Assembly (NCBI GenBank): GCA_947627195.1
Contig: CANQVC010000019.1
Coordinates: 1 to 32,504, forward strand
DNA from: an uncultured Bacilli bacterium
GTDB taxonomy: Bacteria > Bacillota_I > Bacilli_A > ML615J-28 > CAG-698
Direction of reading: 5' to 3'
DNA length: 32,504 nucleotides
The translations under genes were made by a program, and so were the position numbers. The notes below the pieces were generated by a model. It was not told the DNA's origin. It did no database searches and was given only the letters and a program-made list of their open reading frames with translations. Positions 1-7,855 of the stretch are shown here, piece by piece. Within the stretch, counting starts at the first letter, position 1; each line of letters starts with the position of its first letter.

Positions 1-201
1 GAACAAGCAAAGCCAAGTCAACCAGTTCAAAATAATAAACCAGTTGAACAAGCAAAAGCTAATCAACCAGCACAAAATAATAAACCAGTTGAACAAGTAA
101 AACCAGTTCAACCAGCACAAAATGCTAAGCCAGTTGAACAAGCAAAACCTAGTCAACCAGCACAAAATGCTAAACCAGTTGAACAAGCAAAGCCTAATCA
201 A
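1..201 (+). repeat. 45-bp in-frame tandem repeat
   Basis: Units of 45 bp begin at 40, 85, 130 and 175, preceded by a partial unit at 1-39. Each codes for PVEQAKPxQPAQNxK. Differences between copies are mostly single-codon changes. The period is a multiple of three, so copy-number change would alter length without breaking the frame. Confidence 0.85.
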
Positions 202-378
202 CAAAATAATAACAATAGAAGATCTGAACCTGCTAAGTTAACACAAACTGTATTAACACCTGCAGATGCTGCTAAAGCTGCTGCTGAAGCTGCCAAAGCT
301 GCCGCTGATGCTGCCAAAGCCGCTGCCTTAACAGCTGAAAGAACTTTAGAAAGCTCTAATAATTCTAACAAGAAATAA
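1..378 (+). CDS. C-terminal part of a repeat-rich low-complexity protein (5' end outside window)
   Basis: Frame 1 is open from the first base to a TAA at 376-378 and encodes 125 residues, so the gene begins upstream of the window. The first ~65 residues are about four and a half copies of a 15-residue unit, PVEQAKPSQPAQNAK, with small substitutions. A basic patch (NNNNRRSEPAK) follows, then an alanine-rich stretch with repeated AAKAAAE/D heptads that should form a long helix, and a short N/K tail. The composition (P, Q, K, A, N) suggests a flexible spacer or surface/wall-associated tail. No catalytic domain is visible in this part, and I do not recognise the family. A strong terminator follows directly. 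The reading frame is certain; the function is unknown. Confidence 0.75.
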   Translation, partial: EQAKPSQPVQNNKPVEQAKANQPAQNNKPVEQVKPVQPAQNAKPVEQAKPSQPAQNAKPVEQAKPNQQNNNNRRSEPAKLTQTVLTPADAAKAAAEAAKAAADAAKAAALTAERTLESSNNSNKK

Positions 379-389
379 GAGTTAGTATT

Positions 390-431
390 AATAATGTCAG
401 TATCATTTATATGATATTGACATTATTTTTT
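390..431 (+). terminator. Rho-independent terminator
   Basis: A 16-bp stem (390-405 with 412-427, one G-T wobble) with a 6-nt loop is followed directly by a T run. It lies 12 bp after the stop of the repeat-rich gene. Confidence 0.85.
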
Positions 432-432
432 A

Positions 433-462
433 TTTCCCTTTTTATTAAAAATTTGATATAAT
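433..462 (+). promoter_or_regulatory. Probable promoter of tatD
   Basis: A perfect TATAAT lies at 457-462. The -35 region is poor (TTTCCC/TTCCCT around 433-439). It sits between the upstream terminator and the ribosome site AGGAGG at 471-476. Confidence 0.6.
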
Positions 463-485
463 ATTATACAAGGAGGATTTTGATA

Positions 486-1238
486 ATGATAATTGATTCT
501 CATATTCATTTAAATGATCCTATATATGAAAATATCTTAGATGAAGTAATTAATGATGCAATTAAGAATAGTGTCATAAAAATGTTTGTAGTTGGATATG
601 ATAAAGAAAGTAGCATTAAAGCAATTGAAATAGCTAATAAATATCCCTTTATATATGCAATTATAGGATTACATCCTAGTGAAGTAGAAAAAGAAACAGA
701 TACTAATTTATCTTGGTTATTAGAATTATTAAAACATCCTAAAGTAATAGCTATAGGTGAAATAGGAATAGATCTTCATTATGATAAAGATAAACAAGAT
801 TTGCAAATAAACTATTTCAAAAAACAAATAGAAATAGCTAATAAATTTAATAAACCAATATCAATTCACAGTCGTGATGCATGTGAATTAACTTATCAAA
901 TATTAAAAGAAAATCCATCTAAAGGAGTTATTCATTGTTATAGTTATAGCTTAGAAATGGCAAAGAAATTTATTGATTTAAATTATTTATTAGGTATTGG
1001 TGGTGTATTAACATTTACTAATACAAAACTAAAAGAAATAGTTAAATCAATTGATTTGAAATATTTAATTACAGAAACTGATGCCCCATATTTAACACCT
1101 GTTCCATTTAGAGGAAAATTAAATAGACCAGAATATATTAAATATGTAGTTCAAGAAATAGCAAATTTAAAGCATATATCAACTGATGAAGTTGAATTAC
1201 AAATTGAAAAAAATATTATGAATTTATTTGGAGTGTAA
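486..1238 (+). CDS. tatD: TatD family metal-dependent DNase
   Basis: This is a cytoplasmic TIM-barrel hydrolase of the TatD family (3'-5' DNase in characterised members), 250 residues, the usual length. Metal-site motifs are visible in order: DSHIHL at the N terminus (HxH), GLHP, the glutamate of GEIGID near residue 92, HSRD near 128, HCYSYS near 150, and TETDAPYL near 199. The ATG at 486 is chosen because AGGAGG (471-476) is 9 bp upstream; an in-frame TTG at 480 sits only 3 bp from that site. In many Firmicutes tatD lies near metG, rnmV and ksgA, but here it is followed at once by a protease gene (2-bp gap), so the two are probably cotranscribed. The family is certain; the physiological substrate is not. 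Confidence 0.93.
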   Translation: MIIDSHIHLNDPIYENILDEVINDAIKNSVIKMFVVGYDKESSIKAIEIANKYPFIYAIIGLHPSEVEKETDTNLSWLLELLKHPKVIAIGEIGIDLHYDKDKQDLQINYFKKQIEIANKFNKPISIHSRDACELTYQILKENPSKGVIHCYSYSLEMAKKFIDLNYLLGIGGVLTFTNTKLKEIVKSIDLKYLITETDAPYLTPVPFRGKLNRPEYIKYVVQEIANLKHISTDEVELQIEKNIMNLFGV

Positions 1239-1240
1239 AT

Positions 1241-2059
1241 ATGAAAAATATTAAAAAAATCTTTTTTGTTATTTTATTAATGATTGTTTTATTAAATGTT
1301 TCTGGATGTTCATCCACAAAAACAAATAATGAAATTTATAATAAAACATATGATGTTTCCATAAATATTCAAGAATTTGAAGAATTAGTTGAAGCAGCAA
1401 TTGAAAAAGCATCACCTGCTATTATAAGTGTTGGTGCATATGTTGGAACAACATTTTCTTCAAGATTAGATAGTACTGGTAGTGGAGTTATTTATCAAGG
1501 CAAAGCAATTTTAAATAATGGAACAGAAATTGATATTGAAGAATCTAAAACTCATAATGATATTAATTATTATCAATATAATGCCATAACAAATTATCAT
1601 GTCATTGAAGGAACTAATATTGTTAAAGCATATTTCGGCAATGATAAAGATGAAGTAAAAGTAGATGTTATTAAAACTAATAAATCTCTAGATTTAACAA
1701 TCCTTTCTTTTAAAACATCATTTTTTATTAAACCATTAGAATTTGCTGATAGTGATAATGTGAAAAGAGGATCATTTGTTATAGCTATTGGTAGTCCTGA
1801 AGGATACGAATTTCATGGAACAGCTACATTAGGTATTGTATCATATGCTAATCGTTATGTTTTAGAAGATGATGGTGTTAAAAGATTATATATGCAAACT
1901 GATACAGCTATTAATCCTGGAAATAGTGGTGGAGCATTAATTAATTTACAAGGAGAAGTAATAGGCATAAATACAATGAAATTTGTTGATGACGAAATAG
2001 AAAACATGGGATTTGCTATTCCTAGTAATGTTGTAAAAAATTTCATTTATAGTTTTTAA
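1241..2059 (+). CDS. Trypsin-like (HtrA/S1C type) serine protease lipoprotein without PDZ domain
   Basis: The 272-residue protein begins with a basic and hydrophobic signal ending in a lipobox (NVSGC, Cys23), so it should be a lipoprotein on the outer face of the membrane. The catalytic triad is visible: His120 in TNYHVIEG, Asp151 in SLDLTILSF, and Ser229 in INPGNSGGAL. The core matches the chymotrypsin-fold domain of HtrA/DegP. The protein ends at residue 272, right after the AIPSNVV segment where HtrA proteins normally continue into one or two PDZ domains, so it is a PDZ-less form. Likely role: extracytoplasmic protein quality control or processing. It begins 2 bp after tatD, and GGAG at the end of tatD serves as its ribosome site. 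A shared convergent terminator follows. Confidence 0.88.
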   Translation: MKNIKKIFFVILLMIVLLNVSGCSSTKTNNEIYNKTYDVSINIQEFEELVEAAIEKASPAIISVGAYVGTTFSSRLDSTGSGVIYQGKAILNNGTEIDIEESKTHNDINYYQYNAITNYHVIEGTNIVKAYFGNDKDEVKVDVIKTNKSLDLTILSFKTSFFIKPLEFADSDNVKRGSFVIAIGSPEGYEFHGTATLGIVSYANRYVLEDDGVKRLYMQTDTAINPGNSGGALINLQGEVIGINTMKFVDDEIENMGFAIPSNVVKNFIYSF

Positions 2060-2087
2060 AAAAGGACAATATTTTCGTTGTCCTTTT
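2058..2087. terminator. Bidirectional terminator between convergent genes
   Basis: The stem AAAAGGACAA / TTGTCCTTTT (2060-2069 with 2078-2087) has an 8-nt loop and A and T runs on its two sides. It lies between the convergent protease and PBP stop codons and can serve both. Confidence 0.85.
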
Positions 2088-4072
2088 TAGTTTGTATATA
2101 TATACCAAGGAATATTATTAATATCAAAATATAAATTTTTTTGATATTCATTATTTTTACCTTTAGTACCAGATATAGGATTTAATCTAATTGGTATAAC
2201 TGAACTAGGAGTATCATACCAACCACTACCTTTATCTTTCATATAATATTCCATAGCCTCAGCCCACATATATTTAATAAATCTCGTTTCAATATTATTT
2301 ATTAAAGTATTATCATCATAACCACACCATATACCCAAAACAATATCTTTATTAAAGCCAATCATCCAATTATCAGTATCAGTAGAACCACTTTTGGCCG
2401 CATATTTATGCTTTAACATCGTTACAATAGTTGCACCAGTAACATTAGTTTGAATAGCTAAATGATTATCAAATACATTTGTCATTGTTTCCGATAATAT
2501 ATAAGATGATTCTTTGGAAAAATCTTGTTTAAAATTATGATTAGCTTTATATAATATATTACCATGATGATCTTCAATTCTTTCAATATAAATTGGTTTA
2601 ACATCTTTACCTAAACTAGCAATTTTCGCATATCCATTAACTAATTCATTTAAATGTACTTCACTAGTACCAAGAGCTAAAGATGGATTATTATTAATAG
2701 GAGTAGTAAAACCAAAATCAATTAAAGTATTATAAAGAGTAGAAGTACCTAAAAATAAATGAGTTTTTATAGCATAAATATTATCTGATGTAGCTAATGC
2801 ATATGCCATAGAAACATCTTGATTAGGATACAAATCATGATAATTATTTGGTGAATATTCTAATCCATCAATATAAAAAGAAGTTTTACCACTATAAAAA
2901 GTAGTTGCAGGAGTAAAACCATTTTCTAATGCTGCATAATACAAAAATGGTTTAATTGTTGATCCTGGTTGCCTTTTCGCATTTATTGCTCGATTAAATG
3001 TTGAAAGTTCATAATTTTTACCACCAATTAAGGAAATAACATTACCATTACTAGGATTCATAGCAAACATCGCAATTTGTAATTTATCATTATCAGGACA
3101 ATATTTATCAATCAATTTCATAAAATAACTAGTAAAATCTAAATTAATAGAAGTATATACTTTTAAAGGTTCATTAGAATTTATTGATAATTTATTTAAT
3201 TGTTCAAGTATAACATCTTGATAATATGGAGCCATATTATTGTCTGTTTTATTTATTTTACCATAATATTTTATTTGTTCATTTAAAGCATTTATCTTCT
3301 CATTTTCACTAATTTTACCATCATTATATAGTTCATTAATAATCAAATTTTTCCTACTTAAATTGTTTTTTGGATTTCTAATTGGTGAATAATATATTGG
3401 TCCTTTTGGTATTGCCGCTAGTGTTGCAGCCTCAGCTAATGTGACATTATTACAATCTTTATTAAAATAAAAATGACAAGCATCACTTATCCCATATATA
3501 CCATGATCAAAATAAATAGTATTTAAATATCCTTCTAATATTTCATCTTTAGTATATTTTGTTTCTAAATTCATGGCAATTAAAATTTCTTCTATTTTTC
3601 TTTTATATGTTTTTTTACTTGATAAAAATAATGTTCTAGCATATTGTTGTGTAATAGTAGAAGCTCCTTGTTCTAATGATTTCTTTTTTAAATTAGTAAA
3701 TAAAGCTTTTCCCATTCTTAGAACATCAATTCCTTTATGACTATAAAACTTTTTATCTTCAATAGAAATAAAGCAATCAATTATTTTTTGATCTATTTCA
3801 TCAATTGAAACATATGATTGTTTCTTTTGATTATTCAATGATAAATATAAATTACCATTTTGATCATATATATCAATATTTCTAATTTTTGGAATTTCAT
3901 AATTTAATTTATGTGAGTAATATATAAAAATTGTTGATACAACAATTACTAAAACAAACATTAATATAAATATATATTTTGATATAGTTAAGATTAATTT
4001 AGACAACGTCAAGTTAGACAACGTCAAATTAGACTTTGTCAAATTTGATTTTACAAATTTTGGCTTTATCAT
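2087..4072 (-). CDS. Class A penicillin-binding protein (glycosyltransferase + transpeptidase)
   Basis: A bifunctional murein synthase of the PBP1A/PBP1 type, 661 residues. A short cytoplasmic tail is followed by one membrane span (about 30-52). The GT51 domain contains SIEDKKFYSHKG (catalytic Glu105), QGASTITQQYAR and AEAATLAAIPKGP. The transpeptidase domain carries the SxxK motif in RQPGSTIKP (Ser371, Lys374), the SxN motif SDN (429-431), and KSGST (560-564), a variant of KTGT. It therefore polymerises lipid II and cross-links stem peptides at the outer membrane face. The start at 4072 has AAGGTG 5 bp upstream. The N-terminal tail is odd: it is built from repeated SNLTL pentapeptides encoded by a 15-bp tandem repeat. 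The gene stands alone, convergent to the protease. Confidence 0.95.
   Translation of the reverse strand: MIKPKFVKSNLTKSNLTLSNLTLSKLILTISKYIFILMFVLVIVVSTIFIYYSHKLNYEIPKIRNIDIYDQNGNLYLSLNNQKKQSYVSIDEIDQKIIDCFISIEDKKFYSHKGIDVLRMGKALFTNLKKKSLEQGASTITQQYARTLFLSSKKTYKRKIEEILIAMNLETKYTKDEILEGYLNTIYFDHGIYGISDACHFYFNKDCNNVTLAEAATLAAIPKGPIYYSPIRNPKNNLSRKNLIINELYNDGKISENEKINALNEQIKYYGKINKTDNNMAPYYQDVILEQLNKLSINSNEPLKVYTSINLDFTSYFMKLIDKYCPDNDKLQIAMFAMNPSNGNVISLIGGKNYELSTFNRAINAKRQPGSTIKPFLYYAALENGFTPATTFYSGKTSFYIDGLEYSPNNYHDLYPNQDVSMAYALATSDNIYAIKTHLFLGTSTLYNTLIDFGFTTPINNNPSLALGTSEVHLNELVNGYAKIASLGKDVKPIYIERIEDHHGNILYKANHNFKQDFSKESSYILSETMTNVFDNHLAIQTNVTGATIVTMLKHKYAAKSGSTDTDNWMIGFNKDIVLGIWCGYDDNTLINNIETRFIKYMWAEAMEYYMKDKGSGWYDTPSSVIPIRLNPISGTKGKNNEYQKNLYFDINNIPWYIYTN
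3999..4058 (-). repeat. 15-bp tandem repeat in the PBP N-terminal coding region
   Basis: Four 15-bp units (3999-4013, 4014-4028, 4029-4043, and a degenerate 4044-4058) share the pattern TTAGACAACGTCAAR. They encode SNLTK-SNLTL-SNLTL-SKLIL in the cytoplasmic tail before the membrane span. Confidence 0.75.
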
Positions 4073-4165
4073 TTTATCACCTTACTTTATATTTATTTTT
4101 TCCGAAAATTTTAAAAATATAATAGAAAAAATTAATGAAAACGAATCAATAAATATATAAATAAG

Positions 4166-4194
4166 TTGTAAAAGATGAATATTTATGTTAGAAT
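4166..4194 (+). promoter_or_regulatory. Sigma-A-type promoter of ychF
   Basis: TTGTAA (4166-4171), a 17-bp spacer, and TAGAAT (4189-4194). It lies 44 bp before the ychF start. The rest of the 166-bp gap between the divergent PBP and ychF genes is plain AT-rich sequence. Confidence 0.7.
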
Positions 4195-4238
4195 ATTTTA
4201 GAGAATATAAATAAAAATAATAAATTAAGGAGTTAAAT

Positions 4239-5348
4239 ATGGGATTAACAGCAGGAATTGTAGGTTTACCAAATGTTGGAAAATCAACATTATTTAATGC
4301 AATTACAAAATCAAATGTTTTGAGTGCAAATTATCCATTTGCCACAATCGAACCTAATGTTGGAGTTGTTGAAGTAAAAGATGAAAGATTAGATAAAATC
4401 GTTGAAATAGTTCAGCCACGTAATGTCGTTTATACAACATTTTCCTTTACTGATATAGCAGGTTTAGTAAAAGGGGCTAGTCATGGCGAAGGATTAGGAA
4501 ATCAATTTTTATCACACATTAGAGAAGTAGATGCCATATGTCAAGTTGTTCGTTGTTTTGATAACAAAGATATTATTCATGTCAATGGTGTTGTTAACCC
4601 AATAGATGATATTGAAACAATCAATTTAGAATTAGCTTATGCTGATATGGAAGTAATCGAAAAAAGATTACCTAAAATTGAAAAGAAAGCTCAATTTAAA
4701 ACAGATCATGAATCTGTTGTTGAATATGATGCTTTAATGAAAATTAAAAAAGTACTAGAAGAAGGTAAAATGGCAAAAGATGCTATTCTAACTGATGAAG
4801 AAAAACTAATGGTTAAAAACTTTTGCTTTTTAACATTAAAACCAATGATATATGTATTAAATATCAGTGAAGATGAAGTAGGATCAGATAAAGAAAATCA
4901 TTATGTTCAAGAAGTAGAACAATATGCCAAAAAACAAAATATTAAAACAGTTGTTGTTAGTGCTAAAATTGAAGAAGAATTAAGTCAATTAGATGATGAA
5001 GAAAAACAAATGTTTTTAGAAGAGCTTGGCATGAAAGAAAGTGGGTTAGATACTTTAATTAAAGAATCATATCAATTATTAGGCTTACAAACTTTCTTTA
5101 CAGCTGGAGAAAAAGAATGCCGAGCATGGACATTCAAAAAAGGAATGAAAGCCCCTGAATGTGCTGGTGTTATTCATACTGATTTTGAAAAAGGATTTAT
5201 TAAAGCTGAAGTTGTTTCATATGAAGATTTCATCCAATATAAATCAATGACAAAAGTAAAAGAAGCAGGTAAAATGCGTCTTGAAGGAAAAGATTATGTT
5301 TTCCAAGATGGTGATATTACTGTCTTTCGCTTTAATGTCGGAAAGTAG
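4239..5348 (+). CDS. ychF: YchF (OLA1) family ribosome-binding ATPase
   Basis: A 369-residue Obg-related P-loop protein of the usual YchF length. The Walker A motif GLPNVGKST is at residues 9-17. The G3 motif with its glycine-rich extension is DIAGLVKGASHGEGLGN, starting at residue 72. The G4 position reads NISE instead of NKxD, the change known to give YchF a preference for ATP. The long coiled-coil insert lies in the middle, and the C-terminal TGS domain includes TFFTAGEKECRAWTF. Family members bind ribosomes and are linked to stress and redox responses. The ribosome site AAGGAG is well placed. cinA starts 6 bp downstream and the PTS-like gene follows, forming a three-gene transcription unit up to the terminator at 7724. 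Confidence 0.96.
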   Translation: MGLTAGIVGLPNVGKSTLFNAITKSNVLSANYPFATIEPNVGVVEVKDERLDKIVEIVQPRNVVYTTFSFTDIAGLVKGASHGEGLGNQFLSHIREVDAICQVVRCFDNKDIIHVNGVVNPIDDIETINLELAYADMEVIEKRLPKIEKKAQFKTDHESVVEYDALMKIKKVLEEGKMAKDAILTDEEKLMVKNFCFLTLKPMIYVLNISEDEVGSDKENHYVQEVEQYAKKQNIKTVVVSAKIEEELSQLDDEEKQMFLEELGMKESGLDTLIKESYQLLGLQTFFTAGEKECRAWTFKKGMKAPECAGVIHTDFEKGFIKAEVVSYEDFIQYKSMTKVKEAGKMRLEGKDYVFQDGDITVFRFNVGK

Positions 5349-5354
5349 GAAAAA

Positions 5355-6572
5355 ATGAAAACATGGATTTTATGTGTCGGTGATGAAGTATTACAAGGTA
5401 AAGTTCTTAATACTAATGCTCAAACAATTTCATCATCATTAGATAAAATAGGTGTTGATACTAGTAAAGTAATAACTATTGGTGATAATAGAAATGATAT
5501 TAAAGAAGTTACTAAATCATTTCTAAGAAGCAATGAACAAATAATGATTACAACAGGAGGATTAGGTCCAACACATGATGATTTCACTAAAGAAGTAATA
5601 AGTGAAACATTAGAAATACCTTTAGTTATTAATGATCAAGCTAAACAAGATATGTATAATTATTTTGGTGAAGAAAAAAAAGATAGTAATTTAAAACAAA
5701 TATATTATCCTAAAGGATCTATTATAATAACAAATACAATTGGTACAGCTGATGGATTTATATTAGAAGTTGAAAATGAATTTGGTTTTCCTAAAATAAT
5801 TATTTGTTTAGTAGGAGTACCATTTGAAATGGAAAAAATGTTAGAAGATTCAGTAATACCTTATCTAATTTCCAAAGGAAATGTAAAATTAGTTCAAGAA
5901 TATATTGCAATGGGTAATGGTGAATCATATTTTGAAAATATTTTATTACCAATAGTTAATAAATATCAAAATGTAAATCTTGCTCCATATTGTTCTTTAG
6001 GTAAAATTCGTTATCAAATAACTTCATCAAAACAATATGAAAAAGAATTTAATGATTGTAAAAAAGAATTTGAAAAAGTAATGGAACAATATATTGTATC
6101 TAAAACTAATCAAGAAATAGAAGAAGTAATTGTTGAAAAGCTTCAAGAAAAAAATTATACAATTAGTTTTGCTGAAAGTTGTACTGGAGGTTTACTTTCT
6201 TCAACAATCGTTAATGTAAGTGGAGCAAGTGATGTATTAAAAGAAAGTATTGTTACATATAGTGAACAATCTAAACAAAAAAGATTACATGTAAAAAAAG
6301 AAACAATAGATAAATATACCGTTGTAAGTATCGAAGTTGTTAAAGAAATGGTACAAGGATTAAAAGAAATGACAAATAGCAATGTATCAATTGCTGTTAG
6401 TGGATATGCTGGACCATCAGGTGATAAAGGAAGAATATGTTATGCTATTGATATTAATGGTAAAATATTTGCTGAAGAAAAAAGATTTCAAGGAAATCGT
6501 AACATTATTCGTTTAAGAACAGTAAGATGGATTTTATATAAATTATATGTATTATTGAAAGAAGGAAAATGA
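5355..6572 (+). CDS. cinA: CinA: competence/damage-inducible protein, NMN deamidase
   Basis: A 405-residue two-domain protein. The N-terminal half is a MoCF-like (COG1058) domain with GDEVLQGKVLNTNAQ and TTGGLGPTHDD; in characterised homologues this domain hydrolyses ADP-ribose. The C-terminal half is a PncC-type nicotinamide-mononucleotide deamidase with FAESCTGGLLSS (Ser275 region), a Y-S-E-Q-S-K segment, and AVSGYAGPSG. It is expected to deamidate NMN in pyridine nucleotide salvage. The more common form of the last motif is SGIAGPGG, so the Tyr and Ser are lineage variants. It sits between ychF (6-bp gap) and the PTS-like gene (1-bp gap). No recA lies next to it in this window, unlike in some Firmicutes. 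Confidence 0.94.
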   Translation: MKTWILCVGDEVLQGKVLNTNAQTISSSLDKIGVDTSKVITIGDNRNDIKEVTKSFLRSNEQIMITTGGLGPTHDDFTKEVISETLEIPLVINDQAKQDMYNYFGEEKKDSNLKQIYYPKGSIIITNTIGTADGFILEVENEFGFPKIIICLVGVPFEMEKMLEDSVIPYLISKGNVKLVQEYIAMGNGESYFENILLPIVNKYQNVNLAPYCSLGKIRYQITSSKQYEKEFNDCKKEFEKVMEQYIVSKTNQEIEEVIVEKLQEKNYTISFAESCTGGLLSSTIVNVSGASDVLKESIVTYSEQSKQKRLHVKKETIDKYTVVSIEVVKEMVQGLKEMTNSNVSIAVSGYAGPSGDKGRICYAIDINGKIFAEEKRFQGNRNIIRLRTVRWILYKLYVLLKEGK

Positions 6573-6573
6573 A

Positions 6574-7710
6574 ATGGAAAACAATCAAGTAGAAAATAAT
6601 CAAGAAATAAAATTAGATGAAAATAAATTAGATAATAAAAATAATAAAGATAATATTCATCTAATTAGATGGAAAAAAATATTATCATTCATTATTCAAA
6701 CAATGAATGGAATGGCATATGGATTATTTGCTACTTTAATAATTGGGACAATATTTAAAACAATTGGTGAATTTTTTCCTGATGAGTCATTTTTAAAAAA
6801 TGCTTTTAATAGTTTAGGTGTTGGCTTAACATATATGACTGGTTTAGGTATTGGTATTGGAATAGCATGGAGTATGAAGTTTGAAAACTTAAAATTAGTA
6901 TGTTTAGGTATAGCAGGGGGAATTGCTGCATATATGACTAAACCATATGGAACAAAAGTAGGAGATCCCCTTACTATATATTTAGTTGTCATCTTTACTG
7001 CTTTACTTATTAAACTAGTTTTAAGAAAAAAGACACCAGTAGATATAATCTTAATTCCTTTATTTAGTTGTTTTGTCGCTGGAGCAATTACTTTATTAAT
7101 TAGCAGTCCAGTTGGATATATCACAACTCTAATTGGTAAATTTGTGGGAATAGCCACTGAATATCAACCATTCTTAATGGGTATTGTCATTGCTGTTGTT
7201 GTTGGTATGGCATTAACTGCTCCAATATCTTCAGCTGCTATTGCTGCAATGATTTTTATCGCAACAGATGCAACAAATGCAAATGCCCTTGCAATAGCAG
7301 GAGGAGCTGCTGTTGTGGGATGTTCATGTCAAATGATTGGATTTGCCGTTATGTCGAGAAAAGATAACAACATTGGCACAATTATTTCTATTGGTATTGG
7401 TACTAGTATGTTAGAATTTAAAAACATCTTAAAGAAACCAATTATTTGGTTACCTACTATTATAGCTTCAGCTATCTTAGGTCCTATATCGACATGTTTA
7501 GTAAAAGTACAATGTTTAGGAGTAAGTGCAGGAATGGGAACAGCAGGACTAGTAGGGCAAATTGGCACTTTTTCCACAATGGGTAATACATGGCAAACAT
7601 GGGTGGGAATATTTGTCTTACAAATAATTGCCCCAATTATCATTGTTTTACCAATTGATTTATTATTCCGTAAATTTGGTTTAATTCAAAAAGGTGATTT
7701 AACAGTTTAA
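6574..7710 (+). CDS. PTS EIIC-type membrane transporter (PTS_EIIC_2 family)
   Basis: A 378-residue polytopic membrane protein. A hydrophilic Asn/Lys/Glu-rich N-terminal tail of ~30 residues is followed by about nine hydrophobic segments. Glycine-rich stretches such as MAYGLFATLIIGTIFK, TGLGIGIGIAW, GTSMLEF and AGMGTAGLVGQIGT are those I associate with the PTS_EIIC_2 family of stand-alone EIIC-like permeases. No EIIA, EIIB or sugar-metabolism gene is nearby, so the substrate cannot be read from context and it may not work as a classical phosphotransferase. It starts 1 bp after the cinA stop, with GAAGGA (6561-6566) as ribosome site. A terminator ends the ychF-cinA unit after it. Confidence 0.8.
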   Translation: MENNQVENNQEIKLDENKLDNKNNKDNIHLIRWKKILSFIIQTMNGMAYGLFATLIIGTIFKTIGEFFPDESFLKNAFNSLGVGLTYMTGLGIGIGIAWSMKFENLKLVCLGIAGGIAAYMTKPYGTKVGDPLTIYLVVIFTALLIKLVLRKKTPVDIILIPLFSCFVAGAITLLISSPVGYITTLIGKFVGIATEYQPFLMGIVIAVVVGMALTAPISSAAIAAMIFIATDATNANALAIAGGAAVVGCSCQMIGFAVMSRKDNNIGTIISIGIGTSMLEFKNILKKPIIWLPTIIASAILGPISTCLVKVQCLGVSAGMGTAGLVGQIGTFSTMGNTWQTWVGIFVLQIIAPIIIVLPIDLLFRKFGLIQKGDLTV

Positions 7711-7723
7711 AATATAATCAAAG

Positions 7724-7751
7724 ACAATCTTCATATGAAGATTGTTTTTTT
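7724..7751 (+). terminator. Rho-independent terminator
   Basis: A 10-bp inverted repeat, ACAATCTTCA / TGAAGATTGT (7724-7733, 7736-7745), with a tight loop and a T7 run. It ends the ychF-cinA-PTS unit. Confidence 0.88.
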
Positions 7752-7798
7752 GCTTTTAATAAAAATGAATTTGTTAGTAGCAAAAAAGTATATTTTAT

Positions 7799-7827
7799 TT
7801 GCTTTTCCTTTTGATTTTTGGTATAAT
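7799..7827 (+). promoter_or_regulatory. Sigma-A promoter of tex
   Basis: TTGCTT (7799-7804), a 17-bp spacer, and TATAAT (7822-7827), 28 bp before the tex ATG. The TTG that could pass for a start codon at 7799 is in fact the first half of this -35 box. Confidence 0.85.
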
Positions 7828-7855
7828 AGTACTGTTGATTAAAACGGAGGGTAAT

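Noticed and set aside
1-201. CRISPR-like array at the left end
   Set aside because: Repeats are contiguous 45-bp coding units with no spacers; the frame stays open throughout.
480-485. TTG at 480 as start of tatD
   Set aside because: Only 3 bp from AGGAGG; the ATG at 486 has the right spacing and gives the normal family N terminus.
7799-7855. Longer N terminus of Tex starting at TTG 7799
   Set aside because: The extension is the promoter itself (-35 TTGCTT, TATAAT at 7822), and CGGAGGG marks the ATG at 7856.
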